From Sideroxydans sp. CL21 (lineage in GTDB: Bacteria > Pseudomonadota > Gammaproteobacteria > Burkholderiales > Gallionellaceae), in assembly GCF_902459525.1 (NCBI RefSeq), contig NZ_LR699166.1:2740501-2804500 (forward strand): 64,000 nucleotides of DNA, given 5' to 3'. Each line of letters begins with the position of its first letter. Position 1 is the stretch's first letter. Below, in pieces: positions 27,474-37,143 of the stretch. Below the pieces are notes generated by a model that did not search any database, was not told where the DNA came from, and saw only the letters and a list, made by a program, of their open reading frames with translations. The position numbers were made by a program, and so were the translations under genes.

Positions 27474-28199
27474 ATGAGAATATTTATTGTAGTTCTTATG
27501 TGCCTGGGCCTTTCTATGAATTGCTTTGCAGATTCGATTGATCTTCCTGCTGTAAAAGCCGGTGACAATTGGACATATCTGACCACCAATGAGATTGGTG
27601 CAAATGGCTGGTCTCAAAGCAATGACAAAATAACAGTATCACGAGTTACCGCAACAAGCATTTATTACACAATGCAACAAGCAGGATCGACACGGCCTCC
27701 TAAAGAAGTGGTAGCGGGGATCGATTGGAGCCGCCTTCGTGATGTAAATGGAAAGGAAATGACGGTTAATCAGCCACTCTCATTTCCATTATCGACTGGT
27801 AAAACTTGGACCGTTGAATATACAGAGCAGCACCCCAATAAGGTCCATAAGTTCGAGCATTGGAATAGCAAGGCAACGGTAATCGGATATGAAACTGTCA
27901 AGGTTCCAGCGGGAAAATTCAATGCCTTGAAAATCGAGATGGAGGGGCAGTGGTCGGCTGAGTTAGAACCATCGCAAACAGTTATACAGGGTGCTCAAAC
28001 TACTCAGAATTCCACCACGATGGTAACGCAAGCACAAAAAATTGGCGCAACGCCAGTAACTGGAAGGCTTTATAAAGCATTTTGGTACGCCCCGAAAATA
28101 AAGCGGTGGGTTAAATCTATTGAAGAATATTACGGAAATAATGGCGTGCGCAGTGAGCGTCATACTGGTGAGCTGGAGTCATTCATATTTGCGAAATGA
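27474..28199 (+). CDS. secreted protein of unknown function
   Basis: The start ATG 27474 is favoured by GGGAGTC just upstream and by the resulting signal peptide MRIFIVVLMCLGLSMNCFA; an in-frame ATG at 27432 would spoil it. About 241 residues. The mature part starts DSIDLPAVKAGDNWTY and contains FPLSTGKTWTVEY and TVKVPAGKFNALKIE, which is typical of a family of periplasmic beta-rich proteins with unknown role. No cysteines in the mature chain. Base composition of 23-28 kb is more AT-rich than the nif regions, suggesting separate origin. The 255 bases after it hold no gene. Confidence 0.65.
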   Translation: MRIFIVVLMCLGLSMNCFADSIDLPAVKAGDNWTYLTTNEIGANGWSQSNDKITVSRVTATSIYYTMQQAGSTRPPKEVVAGIDWSRLRDVNGKEMTVNQPLSFPLSTGKTWTVEYTEQHPNKVHKFEHWNSKATVIGYETVKVPAGKFNALKIEMEGQWSAELEPSQTVIQGAQTTQNSTTMVTQAQKIGATPVTGRLYKAFWYAPKIKRWVKSIEEYYGNNGVRSERHTGELESFIFAK

Positions 28200-28454
28200 T
28201 CCTCACAAAAATTCACTCAGATTTCATTGATAAGAGGCAGTCTTGAAGAATTTCATTTACTAACTTTCACCCGCAACAGTACGAATAGGGTGCATGCACG
28301 ACAGGCGGCTTTTGGCTCAACTGAAACTTTCACAATCATAGCCAATCAACACGAATGCAAAATTACATCCAGAGTGGTTTTTGACTAAAATCAACCACAG
28401 ACGATGGATACCCCAATTTTCATTTCATCTTTCGATTCAGCCCGGCCAATACCG

Positions 28455-29315
28455 TCATTGCAGATCTTTTGCCGGAATGAACAATTCAGGGTCGACCATG
28501 GCCCCGTTCAGTACGACACTCCAATGCAGGTGCGGACCGGTGGCGCGCCCTGTTTTTCCGGACAGCCCGAGCAGCTGACCTTTGCTTACTGCTTCACCGG
28601 TTTGCACATCGATCCGTTCGAGGTGGCAGTACATGGTGATCAGCCCGTTGCCATGGTCGATAAATACCGTTTTGCCGTTGAAGAAGTAATCCCCAACCGC
28701 CAGTACCTGGCCTTGTGCGCTGGCCTTGACCGGCGTGCCGCTCGCTACCGCGACATCCAGGCCGGCATGCGGCGAGCGCGGTTCGCCGTTGAAAAAGCGG
28801 CGCAGACCGAAGCGCCCTGCCAGCTTCCCTTCAGCGGGAACGATGAAAGCCAGGTCTGTATCCTGCGCAGGACGCCAGTGGCGCTTAAGTTCCTTGATGG
28901 CAGATATCTCGCGCTCGGCGCGGGCCAGGTCGGCCGCCGATAGTTCTACCTTGCTCTTGTCCTTAAGCGTGACTCGCTGTTCCGGGTAATTCTTTGGATT
29001 GACCACAAAAGATTCTGGTTTCGTTTCGCTGCCAATCTTGACGCTTAGTTCATGCGAACCCGGAGTCATGTCAAGCGGCAGACCGACCACCGCGTACCAT
29101 TGGTCGTGATCGGATGTAACAAGGACAGGCTGGTCACCCAACCACGTTTGCGGTTTGTCGGCGCCATTTGAAGTGCTGCCGAGCGGAACAATCGCAATAC
29201 CGCCGGGCACGTTGGAGGCGTTGGGGAGGCTTGCATGTGCCAGCAGGGGCCAAGCCAGAACCAGCAGATTGAGCCGGCGGCAGATACGGAGCGTGATGGC
29301 AGTAAGTGTGTGCAT
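28455..29315 (-). CDS. M23 family peptidoglycan endopeptidase
   Basis: The start ATG 29315 (MHTLTAITLRICRR) has AAGGAATC before it and gives a signal peptide ending near LLAHA. The mature protein has a beta-rich N-terminal domain and a C-terminal LytM/M23 domain with GRFGLRRFFNGEPRSPHAGL (first zinc His and Asp region) and TGRATGPHLHWS (HxH). Such enzymes cut peptide cross-links in the cell wall and work in the periplasm during growth or division. About 286 residues. It sits between accessory genes and the nafY operon with no obvious link to either. Confidence 0.9.
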   Translation of the reverse strand: MHTLTAITLRICRRLNLLVLAWPLLAHASLPNASNVPGGIAIVPLGSTSNGADKPQTWLGDQPVLVTSDHDQWYAVVGLPLDMTPGSHELSVKIGSETKPESFVVNPKNYPEQRVTLKDKSKVELSAADLARAEREISAIKELKRHWRPAQDTDLAFIVPAEGKLAGRFGLRRFFNGEPRSPHAGLDVAVASGTPVKASAQGQVLAVGDYFFNGKTVFIDHGNGLITMYCHLERIDVQTGEAVSKGQLLGLSGKTGRATGPHLHWSVVLNGAMVDPELFIPAKDLQ

Positions 29316-29558
29316 GATTCCTTCTTGCGGGGCTACCGTCCGGCCGATTGGGCGCAATCATTTCAACGGGAGCTTCTGAACCCTATTTTGCCACTTCGAC
29401 AGGGAATTCGCCGATTTTTCACGTCCTCTTAACATCCGGTAAAAGCGAAAGGGGTAGGATTTGGACAGCCATAACAATCCTCCTCGGGCGAGTTGTGGTC
29501 AGGCAGGTCAGCGGTGTTTGCGTCATCCTGATCTGCCGACTCACCCCATTGCACCTGC

Positions 29559-29909
29559 TCACGGCACCACCGAAAACAACTGCGGCTGCACTTTCCTGTA
29601 ACCGTTCAGTTGCTGCACGGTGAGCGGTGTAAGCTCCCTGATTGCCACCCATATCTGCAAAGGATGTTGTGACGGTTTGGCGAGGGCGACTTTCAATGCC
29701 GCCCACGCAGCCCAGTCGATCTGCGGCATGCGTTCGCGAGTCCCTGCCGGCAAGCTGGCTGCGGTCTTCGCCAGACTGCCCAACAGTTGCAGCGTCTGTG
29801 CGCGGGTGATGCGGCTCGCAAAGAATTCTTCCTCGTTGATCTCATCGGTCAGGATCATGATGTCCAGCGCGATCTTTTCCATCAGTCCAAGCAGGGTTCC
29901 GGTCAGCAT
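29559..29909 (-). CDS. HepT/DUF86-like protein of the nafY operon
   Basis: Start ATG 29909 (MLTGTLLGLMEKIALDIMIL) overlaps the end of the Fe-S protein gene by 7 bases. About 116 residues, all helical. The region EEEFFASRITRAQTLQLLGSLA and PQIDWAAWAALK resembles HepT-type HEPN proteins, but their catalytic RNxxxH motif is absent (ALKVALAKPSQH at that position), and no MNT nucleotidyltransferase partner is adjacent. It is therefore probably not an active RNase. It is last in a four-gene operon led by nafY, which suggests a nitrogenase-related role. Confidence 0.6.
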   Translation of the reverse strand: MLTGTLLGLMEKIALDIMILTDEINEEEFFASRITRAQTLQLLGSLAKTAASLPAGTRERMPQIDWAAWAALKVALAKPSQHPLQIWVAIRELTPLTVQQLNGYRKVQPQLFSVVP

Positions 29910-31264
29910 GTGTGTCCCTTTGTGTTGATGGCGTCGCGCAGCAACAATGCAACGTGAACAGGCCGGCGATCCACGCCTTCGCGTATCTGGTGGCGACAGG
30001 AAAATCCGTTGGCGAGGATGGTGGCGTCGGGCGCAGCGCGTAGCGCAGGCAGCAAATCCAGTTCTGCCATTTTCATTGAAATGTCGGCGTGCTCCGACTC
30101 CAGCCCGAAGCTGCCCGCCATGCCGCAACAACTCGCCTCGATGAATTCGAACTCGAATTCAGGGATCAGGCGCAAAACTTTGCGCAGGGATTTCATCGCG
30201 CCGACCGCTTTCTGGTGGCAATGCCCATGTACCAAAGTCTTGCGGTGCGGCAGCGCTTTGAGTTCGAGCGTAAAGCGTTTGCGGTCGTGTTCCCGCGCGA
30301 TGAACTCCTCGAACAGATAGACCTGCTTCGACAGCGCCACCGCTTCTTCACCCAAGCCAAGCTTCAGGTGATCGTCGCGCAAGGACAGTATGCACGACGG
30401 TTCCAATCCAACAATGGGCGTGCCTGCAGCCAATGCAGGACGCAATGCCGCCTGCAGTCGGCGCGCTTCATGCCGTGCTTTTTCAACCTGCCCCAATGAA
30501 AGATAAGTACGGCCGCAACACAAGGCACGGTTTGCTTCCTGATCGTCCGGTAGCGCTTGCAGGGTAATGACGCGATAACCTGCAGCAGTGAGGACTTCGT
30601 GCGCAGCTTCAGCAATCTCAGGCTCGAAATGCAACGCAAACGTATCGACAAACAAGATGACATCCCGGTCGCCTGCTTCGGGGGCACTGCTTATGGATGG
30701 CGCGCTATAGCCTGCAACTGCGGGTTCCGGCAATTGGCGCCTGGCAGCAATACCAAAGAAGAATTCTCCCAGCTGTGCCAGCCACAAGAAGCGATTGCGC
30801 CAACGGATCAGACTGCGCAACGTCCGGCGATAACGCAACCAGCGCGGCAAACCCGCCACCAGCCAATCCCGATGCGACACCCCTCTCAGCTCATTGCTCT
30901 GGGCCTGATACTCGATCTTGATGGCGGCCATATCCACCTGATTGGCGCACTCGCGTTTGCAACCTTTACAACCTACGCAGAGTTCCATCGCGGCAGCCAG
31001 CCGCGGATCAGCAAAGGCATTGTCGCCAAACTCGCCGTTCAGCGCGGCTTTGAGCACCACCACCCTGCCGCCCGGCGAATGCGTGGCATTGCCGGTAGCT
31101 CGGAAGCTGGGGCACATCACGCCCTTGGGCGTGCGCTGGCAGAGTTTGTCGCTGATGCACACTGCCACTGCTTTGGCGAAATTGCCGCCTGTCGCGGGAA
31201 TGCCCGCATAGGCATCACCCTGCCCCGCTGTCTCATAAGAAGACCAGTCAAGATGATGTTTCAT
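29903..31264 (-). CDS. Fe-S oxidoreductase with CCG domains (GlcF/HdrB-like)
   Basis: Start ATG 31264 (MKHHLDWSSYE) overlaps the preceding stop as ATGA. About 453 residues. The N-terminal half has GVMCPSFRATG and a single [4Fe-4S]-type motif CVGCKGCKRECANQVDMA. The C-terminal half has CCG-type segments (ALCCGRTYLSLG; HGHCHQKAVGAM; ASCCGMAGSFG), as in glycolate oxidase GlcF and heterodisulfide reductase HdrB. Its operon position after nafY points to electron transfer or redox control in nitrogen fixation rather than glycolate oxidation. No flavin subunit gene is adjacent. Confidence 0.8.
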   Translation of the reverse strand: MKHHLDWSSYETAGQGDAYAGIPATGGNFAKAVAVCISDKLCQRTPKGVMCPSFRATGNATHSPGGRVVVLKAALNGEFGDNAFADPRLAAAMELCVGCKGCKRECANQVDMAAIKIEYQAQSNELRGVSHRDWLVAGLPRWLRYRRTLRSLIRWRNRFLWLAQLGEFFFGIAARRQLPEPAVAGYSAPSISSAPEAGDRDVILFVDTFALHFEPEIAEAAHEVLTAAGYRVITLQALPDDQEANRALCCGRTYLSLGQVEKARHEARRLQAALRPALAAGTPIVGLEPSCILSLRDDHLKLGLGEEAVALSKQVYLFEEFIAREHDRKRFTLELKALPHRKTLVHGHCHQKAVGAMKSLRKVLRLIPEFEFEFIEASCCGMAGSFGLESEHADISMKMAELDLLPALRAAPDATILANGFSCRHQIREGVDRRPVHVALLLRDAINTKGHTC

Positions 31265-31524
31265 TCGATCAAGGCTGACAGCGCATTCAGCGCCGAATAC
31301 AGGGTCGGGACATGTTCGGCGTCCTGTACACTGATACAACTCAGCGCATGAGCCAGCAACTCGTCTCCCTCATCGCTGTCATCCATCTCCAGAATCAAGC
31401 GTCCGATGCTGCTGGCGACCAGGTTGGTGATGCGCCGGTTCTCGCCAAATACTTTGGCTGTGCCGATGGCGTTGGCGATGAGATTGCTCGCCGTCTGATA
31501 GGGATTCGGTTCAGGCTTGCCCAT
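31261..31524 (-). CDS. nif-linked hypothetical protein
   Basis: An 87-residue helical, acidic protein (MGKPEPNPYQTASNLIANAI, RLILEMDDSDEGDELLAHAL). It starts 3 bases after nafY and overlaps the Fe-S protein gene by four bases. No cysteines except one in SCISVQD, no signal peptide and no membrane segment. I do not recognise a characterised family. Tight packing suggests co-translation with NafY and the Fe-S protein. Confidence 0.65.
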   Translation of the reverse strand: MGKPEPNPYQTASNLIANAIGTAKVFGENRRITNLVASSIGRLILEMDDSDEGDELLAHALSCISVQDAEHVPTLYSALNALSALIE

Positions 31525-31527
31525 ACG

Positions 31528-32259
31528 TCACTCCTGCACTTCCGTGGCCGCGTAATTCTTCAGCCGCTGTTCTGCATTGACACCCAATATCTTGAGCATC
31601 CAGGGCGGCGGCGAATTCGACATCGCCTGCTGAAACTGGGCAATCACTTCTTCCGCAGTGCCGCCTTCCGGACGTTTGATCGGATAGATATTGGCGCGAA
31701 TGATCTTGGCGGCAGCGGGTCCGCCGACAGAAACGATGTACACCACATGGCAATCGCCAATGATTTGCGCGCGGAACGCATTCTTGTCCTCGGCGAAATC
31801 CGCTTCCAGCGCAGAGCGGATACCGATCAGGCGGCTGTCGGTCGCGGATACCTGGTACACCAGGAAGCGCAGGCATGAGCCGAAGTGTCCGCTCAGGGTC
31901 ATGCCGATATCGGATGCAATCGCCACCCGCACGGAGTCGGGCAAGTCGCCATCGTTGTAGGGCAGCACATCGGGCAGTTCTTCGTCCGCTTCCGCATCGC
32001 CCCACAAGATGCGCACCGCGAGTTTCATCGCTTCCAGGCCGATGCCGATGTCCTCGCCGTCTTCTTCGCCGTCCAGGCTACCCAGACCGGTCTTCAGGTC
32101 GGTGACAGTAAAGGTGCGCAAAATTTCGGTGTCCAATTTTTCGCCCAGCTTTTCCTGCAGCACATCGATCAACTGCGGCAAGGTGGTATTGGGTAACGAG
32201 CGTGCCGCCAATGCCACACGCAGAGCGGCTTCCCGGGTAATCAGTTCTGTCTGTTGCAT
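31528..32259 (-). CDS. nafY: NafY family FeMo-cofactor/apo-dinitrogenase-binding protein
   Basis: The start ATG 32259 (MQQTELITREAALRVALAA) has GGAGACG just upstream; longer in-frame starts extend into the promoter. About 243 residues. The N-terminal helical domain (ALRVALAARSLPNTTLPQLI) matches NafY. The C-terminal NifX/NifB-type cofactor-binding domain has VRVAIASDIGM and GHFGSCLRFLVYQV. In Azotobacter NafY binds both the cofactor and apo-NifDK. A consensus sigma-54 promoter lies 45 bases upstream, divergent from nifB. Confidence 0.88.
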   Translation of the reverse strand: MQQTELITREAALRVALAARSLPNTTLPQLIDVLQEKLGEKLDTEILRTFTVTDLKTGLGSLDGEEDGEDIGIGLEAMKLAVRILWGDAEADEELPDVLPYNDGDLPDSVRVAIASDIGMTLSGHFGSCLRFLVYQVSATDSRLIGIRSALEADFAEDKNAFRAQIIGDCHVVYIVSVGGPAAAKIIRANIYPIKRPEGGTAEEVIAQFQQAMSNSPPPWMLKILGVNAEQRLKNYAATEVQE

Positions 32260-32303
32260 TGCATCGTCTCCTTGAATCACCAGTGGCGTTGCATTTACAG
32301 AGT

Positions 32304-32318
32304 GCAAGTACAGTGCCA
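32304..32318 (-). promoter_or_regulatory. sigma-54 promoter of the nafY operon
   Basis: On the minus strand TGGCACTGTACTTGC matches the core -24/-12 consensus (GG 32317-32316, GC 32305-32304). Predicted start near 32292, about 33 bases before the nafY ATG. Confidence 0.85.
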
Positions 32319-32460
32319 GCGCTTGCACACATAAAATCCGTGTGTTGCTCAACATGCTGATCAGAAAGGAAACTTGATTCGTACAGTCAGGTATGGACGC
32401 GCTAAAACGCCCCACAAATTTGCTCTACCACCCATCCCCGCGAAGCCCGATTCGGCATTT

Positions 32461-32476
32461 TGTCGCCTTCGCCACA
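32461..32476. promoter_or_regulatory. NifA upstream activator site 1 (nafY-nifB spacer)
   Basis: TGTCGCCTTCGCCACA is an exact TGT-N10-ACA site, 95 bases upstream of the nifB -24 element and about 145 bases from that of nafY. Confidence 0.8.
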
Positions 32477-32493
32477 AGCCCGGGCAACTGTCA

Positions 32494-32509
32494 TGTGCCG
32501 TTTACAACA
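32494..32509. promoter_or_regulatory. NifA upstream activator site 2 (nafY-nifB spacer)
   Basis: TGTGCCGTTTACAACA is a second exact TGT-N10-ACA site, 33 bases (about three helix turns) from site 1 and about 62 bases before the nifB -24 element. Confidence 0.78.
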
Positions 32510-32570
32510 GTGGAGCGCAACATCCAGATGTGAGCCTTATAAAACAATATATTAGAGGAACTATCCGATC

Positions 32571-32586
32571 GGGCACGCTGTTTGCT
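32571..32586 (+). promoter_or_regulatory. sigma-54 promoter of the nifB operon
   Basis: GGGCACGCTGTTTGCT matches TGGCACG-N4-TTGCW except for the first base; GG at 32572-32573 and GC at 32584-32585 are correctly spaced. Predicted start near 32598, with the GTG start of nifB at 32620. It rules out nifB starts upstream of it. Confidence 0.88.
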
Positions 32587-32619
32587 CATATCCAGCCAGA
32601 CCTTACCGGAGGACACATC

Positions 32620-34179
32620 GTGCAACTACCTGTTATCAACAATACTGCAAGCGTCCCTCACCCCAACCCTCTCCCAGAGGGCGAGGGAGCAAACGAGGCG
32701 CTGCGCGCAACTTCCAAATCCAGCGGCTGTTCCGCCGGATCGTGCGGCTCAACCGACGACCAGATGGGCCATCTGCCGGAGCATATCCGCCAGAAGGTGT
32801 TCAACCATCCCTGCTATTCCGAAGAAGCGCATCACTACTTTGCTCGCATGCATGTGGCGGTCGCGCCTGCTTGCAACATCCAGTGCAATTACTGCAACCG
32901 CAAGTACGACTGTGCCAACGAGTCGCGTCCGGGTGTTGTTTCCGAATTGCACCATCCGGTACAGGCAGTAAAGAAAGTCTTGGCTGTCGCCGCAACCATT
33001 CCACAAATGACGGTGCTGGGCATTGCCGGCCCCGGTGATCCTTTGGCCAACCCCGAGCGCACATTTGAAACTTTCCGCATGCTGTCCGAGCAGGCACCGG
33101 ACATCAAGCTGTGTGTTTCGACCAACGGCCTGTCGCTGCCCGAGCAGGTCGAGCAGTTGTCGCAGTACAACATTGACCACGTGACCATCACCATCAACTG
33201 CGTCGATCCTGATGTGGGCGCGCAGATCTATCCGTGGATCTTCTGGAAGAACAAGCGCATCAAGGGACGCGAGGGTGCAGCCATCCTCATCGAGCAGCAA
33301 CAGAAGGGACTGGAAATGCTGGTGGCCAAGGGCATCCTGGTCAAAGTGAATTCGGTGATGATTCCCGGCGTGAACGATCAACATCTGGCCGAAGTCTCGA
33401 AGATCGTCAAAGCCAAGGGCGCTTTCCTGCACAACGTGATGCCGCTGATCTCCGAAGCCGAGCATGGCACCTACTACGGCCTGACCGGCCAGCGCGGACC
33501 GACCCATGACGAGCTGCAGGCGTTGCAGGATGCCTGTTCCGGCGACATGAACATGATGCGCCACTGTCGTCAGTGCCGTGCCGATGCAGTCGGGCTGCTG
33601 GGCGAGGATAGAGGCTCCGAGTTCACCATGGACAAGATCGAAGAAATGGACATCAACTATCCGGAAGCGATGAAGATGCGCGCCGAGGTGCATGCCGCCA
33701 TCAACGAAGAACTGGAAAGCAAACGACTGGCCAAGGAAACCAAGGTACAGCTGGTCAGCATCCAGGGCGTCCAGAAGAAAGAAGTCACGCGTCCGGTGTT
33801 GATGGCGGTCGCCACCAAGGGCGGCGGCGTGATCAACGAGCACTTCGGCCATGCCAGCGAATTCCTGATCTACGAAGCGTCGTCGGAAGGAGTGCGTTTC
33901 ATCGGCCACCGCAAGACCACGCCTTACTGCGAAGGCGGTGATACCTGCGGCGACGGCGAGAGCGCGCTGGACAAGACACTCAAGGTGCTGGCCGGTTGCG
34001 AAGCCGTACTGTGCAGCAAGGTCGGCTACGAACCCTGGGGGCCGCTGGAAGCAGCAGGTATCCAGCCCAACGGCGAGCATGCAATGGAAGCCATAGAGGA
34101 AGCTGTACTCAAGGTGTACGAAGAGATGCGCGTGGCGGGCAAGCTGGAGCCGAAATTGGAAGCACAGAAGGTGGCTTGA
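32620..34179 (+). CDS. nifB: NifB, radical SAM FeMo-cofactor core synthase
   Basis: The GTG start at 32620 is set by the sigma-54 promoter at 32571 and by CCGGAGGACACATC directly before it. About 519 residues. The radical SAM motif CNIQCNYCNRKYDC (C-x3-C-x2-C) is near residue 85, and the C-terminal 130 residues form a NifX-type cofactor-binding domain (LMAVATKGGGVINEHFGHAS). NifB fuses two Fe-S clusters with a SAM-derived carbide to give NifB-co. Residues 12-31 (VPHPNPLPEGEGANEALRA) are encoded by a dispersed palindromic repeat inserted before the family's usual GCSAGSCG region. Confidence 0.96.
   Translation: MQLPVINNTASVPHPNPLPEGEGANEALRATSKSSGCSAGSCGSTDDQMGHLPEHIRQKVFNHPCYSEEAHHYFARMHVAVAPACNIQCNYCNRKYDCANESRPGVVSELHHPVQAVKKVLAVAATIPQMTVLGIAGPGDPLANPERTFETFRMLSEQAPDIKLCVSTNGLSLPEQVEQLSQYNIDHVTITINCVDPDVGAQIYPWIFWKNKRIKGREGAAILIEQQQKGLEMLVAKGILVKVNSVMIPGVNDQHLAEVSKIVKAKGAFLHNVMPLISEAEHGTYYGLTGQRGPTHDELQALQDACSGDMNMMRHCRQCRADAVGLLGEDRGSEFTMDKIEEMDINYPEAMKMRAEVHAAINEELESKRLAKETKVQLVSIQGVQKKEVTRPVLMAVATKGGGVINEHFGHASEFLIYEASSEGVRFIGHRKTTPYCEGGDTCGDGESALDKTLKVLAGCEAVLCSKVGYEPWGPLEAAGIQPNGEHAMEAIEEAVLKVYEEMRVAGKLEPKLEAQKVA
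32655..32711. repeat. CCTCACCCC-type repeat inside the nifB coding sequence
   Basis: CCCTCACCCCAACCCTCTCC...GGGCGAGGGAG, followed by a short CGCTGCGCGC hairpin. It lies downstream of the ribosome-binding site and GTG of nifB and is read in frame as PHPNPLPEGEGANEALR. Confidence 0.9.
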
Positions 34180-34203
34180 GGTTGGCATCCGTACCAAAAG
34201 TGT

Positions 34204-34251
34204 CCCTCATCCTCATTCCCTCTCCCACCGGGAGAAGGGTTGGGACGAGGG
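34204..34251. repeat. CCTCA-type repeat in the nifB-fdxN spacer
   Basis: A diverged palindromic copy (CCCTCATCCTCATTCCCTCT...GGGAGAAGGGTTGGGACGAGGG) between nifB and the ferredoxin gene. It would fold strongly in the operon mRNA. Confidence 0.85.
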
Positions 34252-34291
34252 AACACTCGATCAGTGAAGCATATTGAACAAGGAGCGCATC

Positions 34292-34546
34292 ATGGCACTC
34301 GAAATCATCGAATCCTGCGTCAACTGTTGGGCATGCGAACCGCTGTGCCCGAGCAAGGCGATCTACGAAGCAAAGCCGACTTTCCTGATCGACCCTGACA
34401 AGTGCACCGAATGTGCGGGCGATTTCGAGGACCCGCAGTGCGCCACCATCTGTCCGATCGAAGGCGCGATCCTCAACGAGGACGGCGAGCCGATGAACCC
34501 GCCCGGCTCGCTTACCGGCATCCCGCTGCAAAAACTGGCGGCCTGA
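34292..34546 (+). CDS. fdxN: nif-associated 2[4Fe-4S] ferredoxin (FdxN-type)
   Basis: Start ATG 34292 (MALEIIESCVNC) has AAGGAGCGCATC before it. 84 residues. The cluster motifs are CVNCWACEPLCPSKAI (C-x2-C-x2-C-x3-C) and CTECAGDFEDPQCATICP, where the longer C-x8-C loop is typical of nif-linked FdxN/FrxA-type ferredoxins. Such a ferredoxin next to nifB is thought to supply electrons or clusters for NifB and nitrogenase. It is the second gene of the nifB operon. Confidence 0.9.
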   Translation: MALEIIESCVNCWACEPLCPSKAIYEAKPTFLIDPDKCTECAGDFEDPQCATICPIEGAILNEDGEPMNPPGSLTGIPLQKLAA

Positions 34547-34558
34547 GAAAACTCGGTC

Positions 34559-35070
34559 ATGGCCACCGTCGTCTTCTACGAAAAACCCGGTTGCGGCAAC
34601 AACACCAAGCAAAAGGTGTGGTTGGCCGCATCGGGTCATACCGTGCTGGCGAAGAACCTGCTCACCGAGAAATGGAGTGCAGTGCGCCTGCGTCCGTTCT
34701 TCGGTGCATTGCCGGTGGTCCAGTGGTTCAATCCCAGTGCGCCGCGCGTCAAATCCGGCGAAGTCGATCCTGCCGTGCTGGATGCACAGACGGCTCTCGA
34801 CATGATGATCGCCGAACCGCTGTTGATTCGGCGTCCGTTGATGCAAGTGGACGGGGAATTCCGGGTCGGCTTCGATGACGATATGGTGAACACGTGGATC
34901 GGCCTGAACGACGCAAAACCAAAAGGTAATATCGAAACTTGTTCGAATGGGCATGCCCATTCCCCTCACCCCTGCCCTCTCCCGCAAGCGGGCGAGGGGG
35001 ACAAAAACTCGCTACGCGAGGATCACGACGACGATCATGCAAAACCCAGCCCGTCACCGGAATCCGCAAC

Positions 35071-35074
<4 letters not shown>
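34559..35074 (+). CDS. nitrogenase-associated ArsC/Spx-like thioredoxin-fold protein
   Basis: 171 residues. The N-terminal FYEKPGCGNNTKQKVWLAASGH is an ArsC-like thioredoxin-fold start with one cysteine of the active-site loop, and EPLLIRRPLMQVDGEFRVGFD is the conserved end of the domain (about residue 115). This matches the nitrogenase-associated protein found beside nifB and fdxN in diazotrophs. The last 50 residues, including HSPHPCPLPQAGEGDK, come from an inserted palindromic repeat and are not part of the normal fold. The stop overlaps the start of the flavodiiron gene (ATGA). Confidence 0.85.
34963..35022. repeat. CCTCACCCC-type repeat inside the ArsC-like gene
   Basis: CCCCTCACCCCTGCCCTCTC...AAGCGGGCGAGGGGG plus a second small hairpin, CTCGCTACGCGAG. 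It is translated as PHPCPLPQAGEGDKNSL, the same frame as in nifB. Confidence 0.9.
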
Positions 35075-36740
<1,666 letters not shown>

Positions 36741-36774
36741 CTATTTTTTTATAACTACTGCAGGAGTAACAGCA

Positions 36775-37134
36775 ATGCCTAACATCACTTTTTCCAGCCC
36801 GTTGCACAAGGACAAGACGGTGTATGCCGTCGCAGGCAGCCACACCACGACCGTGCTGACTCTGGCCAAGGATAACCACATCCCCATCGATTTCGGCTGC
36901 GGGGACGGCGAATGCTCGACTTGTCTGGTGAAGGTCACCAATCTTTCCAACAAAGGCCCGATGGGCGGTCCGTTGACCGATCGCGAGATCAGCGTGCTCA
37001 AGGAATCCGGCAAGATCACCAAGGCTCAGATCGACGCCATGAAGGTCAACGATGTCGTCACCACCGAATGGCGTCTGGCTTGCCAAATGGTATTGCGTGA
37101 CGAAGATCTGCTGATCGAGTATCCCAGCAAATAG
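36775..37134 (+). CDS. [2Fe-2S] ferredoxin, nif-type with C-terminal extension
   Basis: 119 residues. Cluster ligands are CGDGECSTC and RLACQM. Between them is an insert (KGPMGGPLTDREISVLKESG) typical of nif-linked FeSII/FdxB-like ferredoxins rather than the general carrier type. It follows the other [2Fe-2S] ferredoxin after 34 bases, with CAGGAG before the ATG. Related FeSII proteins can shield nitrogenase from O2 by complex formation; whether this one does is unknown. Confidence 0.85.
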   Translation: MPNITFSSPLHKDKTVYAVAGSHTTTVLTLAKDNHIPIDFGCGDGECSTCLVKVTNLSNKGPMGGPLTDREISVLKESGKITKAQIDAMKVNDVVTTEWRLACQMVLRDEDLLIEYPSK

Positions 37135-37143
37135 GAGGACATC

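Noticed and set aside
29559-29909. HepT toxin of a HepT-MntA toxin-antitoxin pair
   Set aside because: The RNxxxH active site is missing and no MNT nucleotidyltransferase gene is adjacent; operon context is nif.
32374-32619. N-terminal extension of nifB
   Set aside because: It runs through the NifA sites and the sigma-54 promoter; the GTG at 32620 has a ribosome-binding site downstream of that promoter.
32749-34197. A 482-codon minus-strand frame opposite nifB
   Set aside because: It is an antisense shadow of nifB.
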